From an uncultured Flavobacteriales bacterium (GTDB lineage Bacteria; Bacteroidota; Bacteroidia; Flavobacteriales_D; Sanyastnellaceae): DNA of 64,000 nt. This document shows positions 51,585 through 59,803 of this stretch, in pieces. The stretch spans positions 1 through 64,000 of the forward strand of contig CASICO010000002.1 in assembly GCA_949373165.1 (NCBI GenBank), given 5' to 3'. The first letter of the stretch is position 1, and each line of letters starts with the position of its first letter. The position numbers and the translations under genes were made by a program. The notes beneath the pieces are model-generated. The model saw nothing but the letters and a program-made list of their open reading frames with translations. It was not told the DNA's origin and ran no database searches.

Positions 51585-52708
51585 TAGGCTCTATCCAGGG
51601 GATTTGTCTTGGCCGATGCTGCAATCCGAGTGTAACGCACAGTTCCATTCGGGCTGCTGTTGGCCTTGTCCATTTTAAAAACACCAACAAAACGATACAA
51701 GGTCATTCCCATGGGAGAAGTGACCCGCGCAAACGTGACCCGGTTTCTCGTTCTCTGAGAACATCGGCGGTAATGATCCTTGCGCAATTCCGGGTCTGAA
51801 CTCAGGCATTTCTCGACAATGGTTTGGCCATCGGCGCTCAACTCATTGTGCCAAGCTTTGTTGGGATACAACTTCGGAAACCACAATCCCGTTGACCCGT
51901 CCATGGGGTTGGTTGCCCACGCTTTCTGATAACCTTCATATTGATGGCCGAACGCATTGCAAGCATCCGAAATCAATCGGAATGCCGCACGATTCTCAAG
52001 GCTAACTTCTCCTGCAGCGCGCCATCGATCGACCGAGTACTTAAACTCGGGGTCCCACGGCTCCCAATCACCCCTGCGGATTTTCTCCTCCCTTTTGGCA
52101 CGAATTGTCGAGACAATGGCGTCGATGGTTTCATGGAGGTTGTCCAAACTGCCTTCCCCATTCTCGTCTCGACCGGGCCATACGTCGTAGACTTTATGGC
52201 CCGTGACATCTACGATCTCTTCCTTTCGAATGGCGTCGAGCTCCACATTTTTGTGGTGCGCGTCTTCCATGACCTCGATGTGAATCCCGACCTGAGGGAA
52301 ATACGCATCGGTTAAGGCATGTCCTCCCGATTCGCGACGCACGTATTGCTGCGTGAGCATTTCGACATCGTCCAAATCCAGTTGATGCCAAATCCTAGAA
52401 ATCACATACGCCTCCTGACTCTTCCTCGTGAACTTACGGAACTGCCGAAACAGGACCTCCCGCTTGGTCAGCCGGCTCTGGATTCTAGACACCCTCCGGA
52501 CTACCGGCTTTCCTGAAAGCCGGTCATAAAGACGAGCGTAATCTTTGGCGGACGTCCAACGTCCCGACTCCGATATGCGAATGACCCGACCTGGCGACAC
52601 CCGGCACAACCAACTTTGTTTTCGGTGACCGACCTCTATCCTGAGTTCAGAGCCGTCCTCACCCATGAGGACAAAATTCTCCCCTTCCTTTCGAAATGCA
52701 TATCGCAT
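51584..52708 (-). CDS. Putative modification-dependent endonuclease (PvuRts1I/AbaSI-like)
   Basis: A 374-residue protein. Residues 83-180 carry a pattern I associate with PvuRts1I/AbaSI enzymes: KREVLFRQFRKF, AYVISRIWHQLDL, MLTQQYVRRESGGHALTDAYFPQVG, IHIEVMEDAHHKN, then LDAIRKEEIVDVTGHKVYDV. Asp134, Glu145, Glu148 and His151/152 would form a Vsr-like PD-(D/E)XK site. The C-terminal half (about 230-374; FGHQYEGYQKAW, GLWFPKLYPNKAWHNEL, MTLYRFVGVFKMD) could be the SRA-like domain that reads 5-hydroxymethyl- or glucosylated cytosine. The first 75 residues are an extension not expected in those enzymes. No cognate methylase lies nearby, as expected for a modification-dependent enzyme. Family assignment is from memory of the pattern and needs a profile search. 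The start is the ATG after a GTG at 52711. Confidence 0.5.
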   Translation of the reverse strand: MRYAFRKEGENFVLMGEDGSELRIEVGHRKQSWLCRVSPGRVIRISESGRWTSAKDYARLYDRLSGKPVVRRVSRIQSRLTKREVLFRQFRKFTRKSQEAYVISRIWHQLDLDDVEMLTQQYVRRESGGHALTDAYFPQVGIHIEVMEDAHHKNVELDAIRKEEIVDVTGHKVYDVWPGRDENGEGSLDNLHETIDAIVSTIRAKREEKIRRGDWEPWDPEFKYSVDRWRAAGEVSLENRAAFRLISDACNAFGHQYEGYQKAWATNPMDGSTGLWFPKLYPNKAWHNELSADGQTIVEKCLSSDPELRKDHYRRCSQRTRNRVTFARVTSPMGMTLYRFVGVFKMDKANSSPNGTVRYTRIAASAKTNPLDRA

Positions 52709-52801
52709 CACAGGAGATTCTGTGCTATGAGAATCCGCGCATCGGCCACCACCAACAACTTCATATCGCCGTTTTTCGTCCTCCCATTACTCGGACAAAA
52801 A

Positions 52802-53221
52802 TTAAAAAATGTTTCGTCCGGAGATGGCGTCGATGTCCTCCACCTTGGTACAACCTTTGGACTCGGCCCAAGCATTGGCTTTGGTCAATGACTGCTCATT
52901 GAAGCCGTCACCAATGGGGAAGTAGAACTTTTTGCCCGCGTAATTCTGAACAGCAATCTGCACAGCAATGCCCAGCTCGTCCCAGAACTTTTCTTCCATG
53001 GTGCTCACCTTGGTCCGGCCGTGAAGCGACACTTCCTCTTTGGACGTTTTCGTTCGTGTAGCACTGATGCTTTTAGAGGTATCTAGGCCTCTTACATTCA
53101 CGGATTTACCTCGGTCACCGCTGTGAATAAAACCGAGGATCAAGTGAGGGAATTTCTCGGAGAATTCTTTCTGTAAAGTGCTGAGGTGCTTTCGTCCGTG
53201 CACGGAAATTTCTTTGGCCAT
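52802..53221 (-). CDS. Small two-repeat protein (paralogue D)
   Basis: A 139-residue member of the double-repeat family. Repeat 1 (about residues 5-56): ISVHGRKHLSTLQKEFSEKF, then PHLILGF. Repeat 2 (62-121): VSLHGRTKVSTMEEKFWDEL, then GIAVQIAV. It shares with paralogue B the longer tail (GKKFYFPIG, QSLTKAN), so B and D form one subtype and A and C another. A short C-terminal extension (KVEDIDAISGRNIF) is unique. It lies between the coiled-coil gene (28 bases upstream) and the nuclease-like gene (93 bases downstream), all on the minus strand, which places a repeat protein and the nuclease in one probable operon. Confidence 0.72.
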   Translation of the reverse strand: MAKEISVHGRKHLSTLQKEFSEKFPHLILGFIHSGDRGKSVNVRGLDTSKSISATRTKTSKEEVSLHGRTKVSTMEEKFWDELGIAVQIAVQNYAGKKFYFPIGDGFNEQSLTKANAWAESKGCTKVEDIDAISGRNIF

Positions 53222-53249
53222 GGTGGTGGTTTTGAATGTCAGGATACAA

Positions 53250-53582
53250 TCAACGCTTGCGGAGACTTCGGATCTTTTCGCGATACTCCTTGATGTCCTC
53301 GCGGCAACCCTTGATCTTCTCACGGAGATCGGCCACTTTCTCCTTGTTGCGCAGACGCTTCGAGTCGATGCGGTCAATTTCGCGATCGCGGGTGCTGCGG
53401 TAGCTGTCCTTTCTGCTCCGATCCTTGGTGGTGCTCATGGACCGCTTGCAGCGCTCACGGGCTCGCTTTTTGTCCTCCATCAGGTCACGGCTGTCATCGC
53501 GAAGCTTGTCAATGTCACGACGGTGGCGAGCAATGTCCCGCTTTTCGCTGTCAATACAGCCGAGGTAGTAGTTCTTGGACAT
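53250..53582 (-). CDS. Highly charged coiled-coil protein
   Basis: A 110-residue protein dominated by Arg, Lys, Asp and Glu in alternating clusters (for example RHRRDIDKLRDDSRDLMEDKK and REKIKGCREDIKEYREKI), predicted to be nearly all helix and probably a coiled coil. Two or three cysteines (residues 9, 45 and 93) are spaced regularly enough to be of note. The first nine residues (MSKNYYLGC) are the only uncharged stretch. I do not recognise the family. The coding phase is convincing because the frame is unbroken, the start is followed by normal codon use, and the gene is 28 bases from the next gene in the same direction. Confidence 0.6.
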   Translation of the reverse strand: MSKNYYLGCIDSEKRDIARHRRDIDKLRDDSRDLMEDKKRARERCKRSMSTTKDRSRKDSYRSTRDREIDRIDSKRLRNKEKVADLREKIKGCREDIKEYREKIRSLRKR

Positions 53583-53724
53583 GTTGTTTCTAGGCTAGAG
53601 GAACGTGGTCACCAAGATGGCAATAAACCCAAAAAATTCTGGTACACCATTGATACACTATGCATGTCCTGCACTCAATTTCACGCGCCCGACTGACACC
53701 ACCGAGAGAAGGAATAAGTTGGGT

Positions 53725-54849
53725 TTAGGGGTTGCACCAAAGCTCCAACTCATCGAGTCGACGAGGATAAACACCATTGCCGTCCACATATATTGTGATG
53801 GTACCTGCCCCTGCAGGAATGGCCGTGACGGTCTGACGCTGGTGCCAATCTTCCCCGTCGCCACCTTGATCATCACCAGTAATGATCTCAGTAGACTTCA
53901 ACGAACCATTAACTGCCACTATCGGGACGTCTTGAGTCCAAGACCCAGCATCGTACGACACCATCCAGAAACTCAGCTTGAACGGGTCGGATTGATCATA
54001 TTCAAATTCTACGGTGCCTGAGCAAAGCGCCTGCAGGCCATTGCCCTCATATCCTTCCCCCACTTCCCAGTCTCCGACTGAAGAGCAATCCAACAACAAG
54101 TCTACTGTTAGCCCATCCAAGTCCTCGCAGTGATGCACCCAACAGGAAGAGGGAGGAATCTCTTCATCATCGTCAACAGCACCAGAACAATCGTTATCCA
54201 AACCCATGGCCATGGCAGGCGCACCTGGATAAACCGAGCCTTCATCGTCATCGCAATCGCCATCGTTGAGTACATATCCTGCTGGAAGCGGCAAACACTC
54301 GAACGCACCCAGGGCGGCTTCGTCTCCAAACCCATCGCCATCAGAATCGGGCCAAATCCATTGTGCATATTCGCAAGACCCATCATCGAAGGTGGCCGAC
54401 GAATCAAAGTTGCACGCCGTGGCATCCATGCACCCGAGATCTTCCGCTGAAAAGGGCATAGAAAACGACACGGCCGCCCCGAAAATGTCCAACGCACCCA
54501 AGCCCAACCAAGCCCGGCATGTGTATTGGCCCCCAGGAGACAATCCCCCCAACGGGACTTCAAACAAACCCGTTCCGTCTTCATTGGCGGCCTCTCGACT
54601 CCAATCGCCTTCCGAGGGTTTCCACTCCAGTGCAACAGCACCCTCAAAACTTGGCGTGTACGGCTGAATCCGACCACGCAGAACTGCAGTGCTGTTTGAC
54701 GTAATCAAGGCCTCCAATGTTACCGGCAAAACAGCGGTTGCATTCACCTCTGGGTCCACCGGGTTGGTCCGGGGCAAATCCCATGTCCAATCCTCTGAAC
54801 TGCACGAGGAAAGCAACAACAAAAGGACGACGGCGAAAGGAATCCTCAT
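53725..54849 (-). CDS. Lipoprotein with DGSC motif and MopE-like metal-binding segment
   Basis: A 374-residue lipoprotein (lipobox LSSC at residues 13-16). After an immunoglobulin-like region (about 40-130), it has the Bacteroidota-specific motif GCMDATACNF...DDGSCEY, then a MopE/thrombospondin-3-like acidic segment (DSDGDGFGDEA, GYVLNDGDCDDDEGSVYPGAP, GLDNDCSGAVDDDEE) expected to bind calcium, and a C-terminal beta domain (SFWMVSYDAGSWTQDVPI, then TITIYVDGNGVYP). It is exported to the envelope or surface. The ATG overlaps the stop of the preceding gene by four bases, so it is the last gene of a three-gene operon. Substrate or partner unknown. Confidence 0.75.
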   Translation of the reverse strand: MRIPFAVVLLLLLSSCSSEDWTWDLPRTNPVDPEVNATAVLPVTLEALITSNSTAVLRGRIQPYTPSFEGAVALEWKPSEGDWSREAANEDGTGLFEVPLGGLSPGGQYTCRAWLGLGALDIFGAAVSFSMPFSAEDLGCMDATACNFDSSATFDDGSCEYAQWIWPDSDGDGFGDEAALGAFECLPLPAGYVLNDGDCDDDEGSVYPGAPAMAMGLDNDCSGAVDDDEEIPPSSCWVHHCEDLDGLTVDLLLDCSSVGDWEVGEGYEGNGLQALCSGTVEFEYDQSDPFKLSFWMVSYDAGSWTQDVPIVAVNGSLKSTEIITGDDQGGDGEDWHQRQTVTAIPAGAGTITIYVDGNGVYPRRLDELELWCNP

Positions 54850-56286
54850 TGCTCAATGAATTGACGCAGCGCTCGGCGATGGCCGTCCGCTGCTTTGTGA
54901 GTGGCAAACAAGTTGTAGCCCCACAAGACCCCGCTGATCCCCAATGTGATCACCGCGCCTTGGTGCAGCTGATTGGCCTTGTTGTAATGGGACGTGGCCG
55001 ACTCCGGCGTCAGTGCAGATTGATAATCCGCATAGGCCTGGTCCGACAGGGCATCCAAAGTGAACCCCAAAGCCGCGGGCAACAGCACTGCGACCAGCCA
55101 ATTGCCGCCCTTTCTCTGACCAAACGTAACGCACTCCATGCCCATTCCTGGCGCAATGGCCGACAGGGCAAGAGCGCCCGCCGTGCTCCGGGGTTGCGCT
55201 GAAATCAAGCGGGTATCCTTGAACTCTTTGGCACCCAAGCGCCAAAAGCGGTATTGAAATTCATAGTTGCCCGGAGGCGCACCCCGCAAGGCATCCCTGA
55301 CCTCTTGCGGCCCCTCCGCCCCTTCCATCCGCATGCGCATGGGAAAGCGAGGGTCGTAGTAGAAGGCAAAAGGCATGGTGACCCGCGCATTGGCATGGAG
55401 CTTGATTCCGGAGAAGGTCGGGAACCGCGGGAAGCGACATCCCCGAGGAAGCGTCTCCAAAATGCCGTTCGAGCATTTCGGAGCGCATGCCAGAAACGTG
55501 AAAGTCCAATGAAGCACCCCGTGCTGGGTCCAAGTCCAATTCCACTTCTAGCGGCTCTGAAAAGTTCAATCGGTTGGCCGGGCGATACCGGGTCAAGGCC
55601 CGTTGCATGACAGCCTCGAGCTCCGTGCGCCATGTCAATGCCCCCAGCTCGTCGACTTCGAAGTAGTTGAACGTGCTGTCTCTCAATTGCGCGTCGCTCA
55701 GTCCGTCGAGTGGATGACGCACAATCCGATCCCGAGCAGCAAGCTCCATGGAAAGCAATTGCATGGCGCTCGCCAACTCTCCACCCACATATCGTTCGTT
55801 GAACAGCCGATGTCCTGACTCCGCATCGGACACTGTAACCGCATGAACCTGTATTCCTTCTCTACAGGTGACCTCCAACATGGCCACTCCGTCTGCTCCA
55901 GAGAGGTTGCCCCATTCCGAGGTCGTGGCATCGTCGTAAATGCCCGACATCTGCTGTCGCCACTCATCCAAAATCGCTTCTTTCACCGCCCCACGCTCCA
56001 AGATTGTGGTGGTCTCGCCCAACGCTTCTTGAAAAGAATTCAGCGCCTGCCCCTCCGCCAACACTGCGCCTGGACAAGGAGAAACCTCGCCAGTCATGGC
56101 AATGGTGCGTTCCGGCCAGCGATCCAGTCGCCCCACTTCCATGGACTGGACATCCACCTCTTTTGTGGGCACGTACATCAATGGCACCTGCTGAGTACAG
56201 GAAGCAAAAAAGAAAAGCACCCAGGCCAAAGCGATGCCTTGCCATGCACCTTCTACTCTTGGCATCCCCTTCTTTCTTCGCATCAT
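54846..56286 (-). pseudogene. Envelope lipoprotein/membrane protein, frameshifted at a G run
   Basis: The first frame starts near 56286 with a lipoprotein signal (GIALAWVLFFFASC) and runs as a coherent protein to HFGDASSG. The following family-like part (RFPRFPTFSGIKLHANARVTMPFAFYYDPRF and two C-terminal membrane segments, ALALSAIAPGMGMEC and NWLVAVLLPAALGFTL) is in the next forward frame and ends at 54846. Removing one G from the coding-strand run that corresponds to C 55441-55444 joins them (SSG-CRFPRF) and gives about 479 residues. As written, the first frame ends at 55261 in arginine- and alanine-rich nonsense. I do not recognise the family. Start codons at 56286 and 56283 are adjacent. 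It overlaps the downstream lipoprotein gene by four bases. Confidence 0.65.
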
Positions 56287-56298
56287 CAAATTTACCAC

Positions 56299-57012
56299 TC
56301 AACGCAGAATGTGGCGGACCGTAGCCTGGTCCCGGCGCACCAGAACATCCCGGCCCTCTTGACCCGAATCAAAGAGCAGGATGTAGGTCTGACTGTACTC
56401 CACCAACACCCCTTCAAAAGCCAACCCACTGCCATTCAACGCCTCTAAAATCACGTTTTGGCCACGGTAGCGTTCCCAAACAGGCTCGTGCGCATACGCC
56501 GTCAAATTCTCTCCTCCTTCCTTTTTGATTTTATCCAACATCGCCGCATCGTCCCCCATGCGTTTCATCGGTGCAGCCTTCCGGGTCGCCGCCATCAGCG
56601 CAGATAGAATTTCGAGAACCGTGTCTTTGGCACTGTTCAGCAAGATTCGAATGTTCCTGGCCAATCTATTCAAAAGACCGGGCTTCACTGCCTTCTGAAA
56701 CCGCTTCGTTCGGGCCTTGGCCTGCTTCACATCCAACCCCGTCGCCATGCGCTCCAACCACATCATGGACGCCCACTCCGTTGCATAAAAAATCTCGTTG
56801 GCCTGGGGACGATTGGAATCCGAGTACGTCACGATATAGGCGTTGGACTCCACCTCGAGGTTGCCCGAAATGGGCTCCGGTTCCAATCCGTGCAACGTCA
56901 CCGGCAGTCCGTCGAACCACTTCATGCAGCGGTCTTTGCGTCGTGCGCGCAGCGCTGCCGCCACGATCGAGACGCCAATCAAGACAAGAATGGTGGTCAA
57001 TGTATCTCCCAT
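56299..57012 (-). CDS. Membrane-anchored hypothetical protein
   Basis: A 237-residue protein with an N-terminal membrane helix (LTTILVLIGVSIVAAALRARRK) followed by a soluble part. The stretch YIVTYSDSNRPQANEIFYATEWAS and the C-terminal EALNGSGLAFEGVLVEYSQTYILLFDSGQEG are beta-rich; the middle is a long amphipathic basic helix (RTKRFQKAVKPGLLNRLARN). No family recognised. Its stop lies 12 bases from the start of the following lipoprotein gene, making it the first of a three-gene envelope operon. Confidence 0.6.
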   Translation of the reverse strand: MGDTLTTILVLIGVSIVAAALRARRKDRCMKWFDGLPVTLHGLEPEPISGNLEVESNAYIVTYSDSNRPQANEIFYATEWASMMWLERMATGLDVKQAKARTKRFQKAVKPGLLNRLARNIRILLNSAKDTVLEILSALMAATRKAAPMKRMGDDAAMLDKIKKEGGENLTAYAHEPVWERYRGQNVILEALNGSGLAFEGVLVEYSQTYILLFDSGQEGRDVLVRRDQATVRHILR

Positions 57013-57115
57013 TAGAGCGCGCTGTTGAAGTCAAGCGGGATCGGGCGAAGCGACTGAACATTGCAAACTTGACCCCCGGCCGAGCAATCAAGCAGCAAGA
57101 AAAATGTACACAACG

Positions 57116-57331
57116 TCATTCGTCTTCCCAAGTAGCCTGAAACTCGATTTCGTTCTCGCCATCACCACGTTCATGCTCGATGGTGAAACGCGCACGGTCC
57201 GGCACGTAGATGGGCTCACCTGCGATGCTGATCCGGAAGTTCTCGCCACTTTCAATGCTGTCCGCCAACCGGCGCAACTTGCTTACAAACTCATCCTTTG
57301 TGTATTCTTTCGTGATGTCTTTTTCACTCAT
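57116..57331 (-). CDS. Amphi-Trp domain protein
   Basis: A 71-residue protein of the amphi-Trp type: a helix (TKDEFVSKLRRLADSIESG), then a short strand pair FRISIAGEPIYVPDRARFTIEHERG and the closing ELEFQATW-like segment (EIEFQATWEDE), where the terminal Trp gives the family its name. Function is unknown. The frame extends 19 codons upstream, but the ATG at 57331 fits the family start. It is divergent from the DUF2779 gene; the 305 bases between them contain inverted repeats. Confidence 0.72.
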   Translation of the reverse strand: MSEKDITKEYTKDEFVSKLRRLADSIESGENFRISIAGEPIYVPDRARFTIEHERGDGENEIEFQATWEDE

Positions 57332-57390
57332 GGCCAGCAGATTTCCAGCGAAAGTTAGCGCATGGACTGCCATATATACAGACATCAAAA

Positions 57391-57510
57391 GTGCACGTTA
57401 AGTCAGTAAATACCCGCCTGCCTTCGCTCATCCACTCTTTGCCCCGATAAAGGTTTCAATCAACAAGAAAACAAGGCTGTTCTTCTACTGAGGCAGAATT
57501 AACGTGCACG
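57391..57510. repeat. 11-bp inverted repeat pair in the amphi-Trp/DUF2779 gap
   Basis: GTGCACGTTAA at 57391-57401 is repeated inverted and without mismatch as TTAACGTGCAC at 57500-57510. Inside are CTGCCT (57418) and AGGCAG (57492), and just outside AGTTTAC (57513-57519) pairs with GTAAACT (57557-57563). The set may be operator sites for the two divergent genes or the ends of a lost small element. No terminator-like U tract and no open frame lie between the arms. The remainder of 57332-57636 shows nothing I can name. Confidence 0.5.
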
Positions 57511-57636
57511 GAGTTTACTCCCCACTGCATCCGATTCACATCAGTTGGGCACCCCGTAAACTGAGCGCTACAGAAAACCCGTAATTTCATCTGACTCTAC
57601 CTGCAATCCACGCCTCAACTCTGGGCTTAAAATCAA

Positions 57637-59670
57637 ATGGCTTATCTCACAAAGTCGCGTTTCAAAATCGCCTTGGCCTGCCCAACCAGACTGAAATACG
57701 CGCTGAAAGGCGACCGCTATCACAACGCCAACGAGGCAAACCCATTTATGCAGGCGCTCGCCGATGGGGGGCACCAAGTCGGGGCGCTCGCCAAGCTGCA
57801 TTATCCAAACGGACTGGATTGCACCGAACGCGGTTCAGAAGAGGCATTCGTAAGGACTCAACAGTGGATAGATCGCGGAGAAACCGTGATTTTTGAAGCG
57901 GCGCTGAAGGCCGGGCATAAGTTCATCCGGGTCGATGTTCTGGAACTAACACCATCCGAAATCCGCATCATCGAGGTTAAAGCGAAGGGACTTGACGGTG
58001 AATCGCCCGACCAGTTTTTCGGGAAACGAGGCGGCATCGAGAGCAGCTGGCGCGCTTACCTCGAGGACGTGGCCTTCCAAGTAGAAGTCGCCAAAGACCA
58101 CTTTGCTGCCCTTGGTGATCGCCGTCCGGTGCGCGGCTTCCTCATGGGCCCAGACAAAAACACCGAAGCCACCGAATCTGGCCTCCACCAGCACTTTCTC
58201 ATCCGCGACATCGATGGTCGTAACGAGTGCATCATCCGCCCCGGAACCACAATCGATGATTTGGGACAAGGACTCATGGCCTGCGTGGACGTGAGCCGCG
58301 CCATCGACACCATCCTCGCCGATACGGAGACTTACGACCGACCGGACTGGGCAAGCTCAGACTTCAAAAGCGCCATTCGCTGGTTCGAAGAACTCCACTT
58401 GCAAGAGGAGCAAGGCATCGCATTGCCAATGGTAGCCCCCACATGGAATTGCCGCACTTGCCCCTACCACACCCCAGATGAAGGCCCACTTAAGGGCAAA
58501 GAAAGCGGCAGACGACAGTGCTTTGAGCACCACCTCGGATGGACGGATTCCGACTTTGACCAACCCAAAATCTGGAGCGTCCACCGCGCCAAGTCGGGGT
58601 GGGTCAAAGAAGGCAAGTGGCTCATCGATGACCTCACCCTAGACAGTTTAGACGACATCGTGGATCCCGAAGACTACCCCTCAGGAAAAGCGCTTTCAAC
58701 CAAGCAAAGGCAATGGACCCAAATTGCAGGGAGCCAGAGCCAAAGCCGCCATTTCGGACGGGTACACCTCGACCGCCAAGGCCTCAAAAACGAAATCAAC
58801 TCCTACCGCTGGCCCTTGCACCTCATCGACTTTGAAACAACGGCACCTGCTCTGCCCTTCTTCAAGGGGTATCGCCCCTACGAGGGTCTTCCTTTCCAGT
58901 TCAGTCACCACGTTCTGCACCGCGACGGTCGCGTCGAACACGCCCACGAATTCCTGGGCCGCGGACAAGGTGTAGACCCCACCTTCGAGTTCGCCCGCCA
59001 ACTTTGCAACGCCCTTTCAGGCGACGACGGATCGGTCTTCATGTTCTCTCATCACGAGAATACTTACCTGCGCTACGCGCGGCGTCAACTGCTGGCTCAT
59101 AGCCCATATCCGCAGGATGAAACAGACCGAATTGTTCACTTCATCGAGTCCATTGCCGCCCCCTCTAAGAGCAACCCCGACGAGTGGGTTCCTGGCAACC
59201 GCCAGCTCATCGACTTGGCCAAGACTGTTCGCAGGTGGTTCTGGCACCCAAGCATGGGCGGCAGCAACTCCATCAAGAAAGTCCTCCCTGCTGTACTCGA
59301 AGCCAGTCCTTATCTCCAAGCGCGCTATGCCAGACCGAACTACGGATCAGCGGACATTCCCAGCCTAAACTTCTCTACTTTGACCTGGTTCCGGCGCGAT
59401 GCCAACGGCAAGGTCATGGATCCTTATGCTATCCTGCCAGAGGTGCAACAAAGCCAGTGGGCTGCGACCCTTCGCGACATCGAAGTTCTTTACGACGAAG
59501 AGCGCGTTGCAGACGGCGGCGCAGCCATGACCGCTTGGGCCTACATGCAGTTCGCAGAGATGTCCGACACCGAACGTGATGCCCTTTGCGGCATGCTCAA
59601 ACAATACTGCGAACTCGACACGCTCGCCATGGTGATGATCCTCGAATTCATGCTCGCCGAAATCAGGTAA
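57637..59670 (+). CDS. DUF2779 protein: Cas4-like nuclease plus DnaQ-like domain
   Basis: A 677-residue cytoplasmic protein. The N-terminal half resembles Cas4/AddB-type nucleases: Asp100 and IIEVKAKG (Glu113, Lys115), followed by a helix with QVEVAK, and iron-sulfur cysteines at 15, 272, 275 and 295 (CRTCPYH, later RRQCFEH). The C-terminal half has HLIDFETTAP (Asp398, Glu400) and the later YCELDTLAMV, which are the exonuclease motifs of a DnaQ fold. DUF2779 proteins combine these two folds; their substrate is unproven, but DNA processing in defence or repair is likely. It is preceded by the amphi-Trp gene on the other strand and followed by a convergent DUF389 gene. Confidence 0.82.
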   Translation: MAYLTKSRFKIALACPTRLKYALKGDRYHNANEANPFMQALADGGHQVGALAKLHYPNGLDCTERGSEEAFVRTQQWIDRGETVIFEAALKAGHKFIRVDVLELTPSEIRIIEVKAKGLDGESPDQFFGKRGGIESSWRAYLEDVAFQVEVAKDHFAALGDRRPVRGFLMGPDKNTEATESGLHQHFLIRDIDGRNECIIRPGTTIDDLGQGLMACVDVSRAIDTILADTETYDRPDWASSDFKSAIRWFEELHLQEEQGIALPMVAPTWNCRTCPYHTPDEGPLKGKESGRRQCFEHHLGWTDSDFDQPKIWSVHRAKSGWVKEGKWLIDDLTLDSLDDIVDPEDYPSGKALSTKQRQWTQIAGSQSQSRHFGRVHLDRQGLKNEINSYRWPLHLIDFETTAPALPFFKGYRPYEGLPFQFSHHVLHRDGRVEHAHEFLGRGQGVDPTFEFARQLCNALSGDDGSVFMFSHHENTYLRYARRQLLAHSPYPQDETDRIVHFIESIAAPSKSNPDEWVPGNRQLIDLAKTVRRWFWHPSMGGSNSIKKVLPAVLEASPYLQARYARPNYGSADIPSLNFSTLTWFRRDANGKVMDPYAILPEVQQSQWAATLRDIEVLYDEERVADGGAAMTAWAYMQFAEMSDTERDALCGMLKQYCELDTLAMVMILEFMLAEIR

Positions 59671-59803
59671 TCGGTTGCGGCTTGAGGTGCTCCCCACAGC
59701 CCATTCCAAATTTTGTCGGTTCTGGTGTTACTCAGCCCTGCACTCCTTGGTTTGCTCCTGTCCAAAAGGCCAAAAAAAACCAGATGTCGCGCTACAAAGG
59801 ACC

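Noticed and set aside
57391..57510. Integron attC-like site, suggested by GTTAAGT and TTAAC ends
   Set aside because: Orientation is inside-out relative to attC (TAAC should be 5' and GTTA 3'), and no integrase or cassette array is present.
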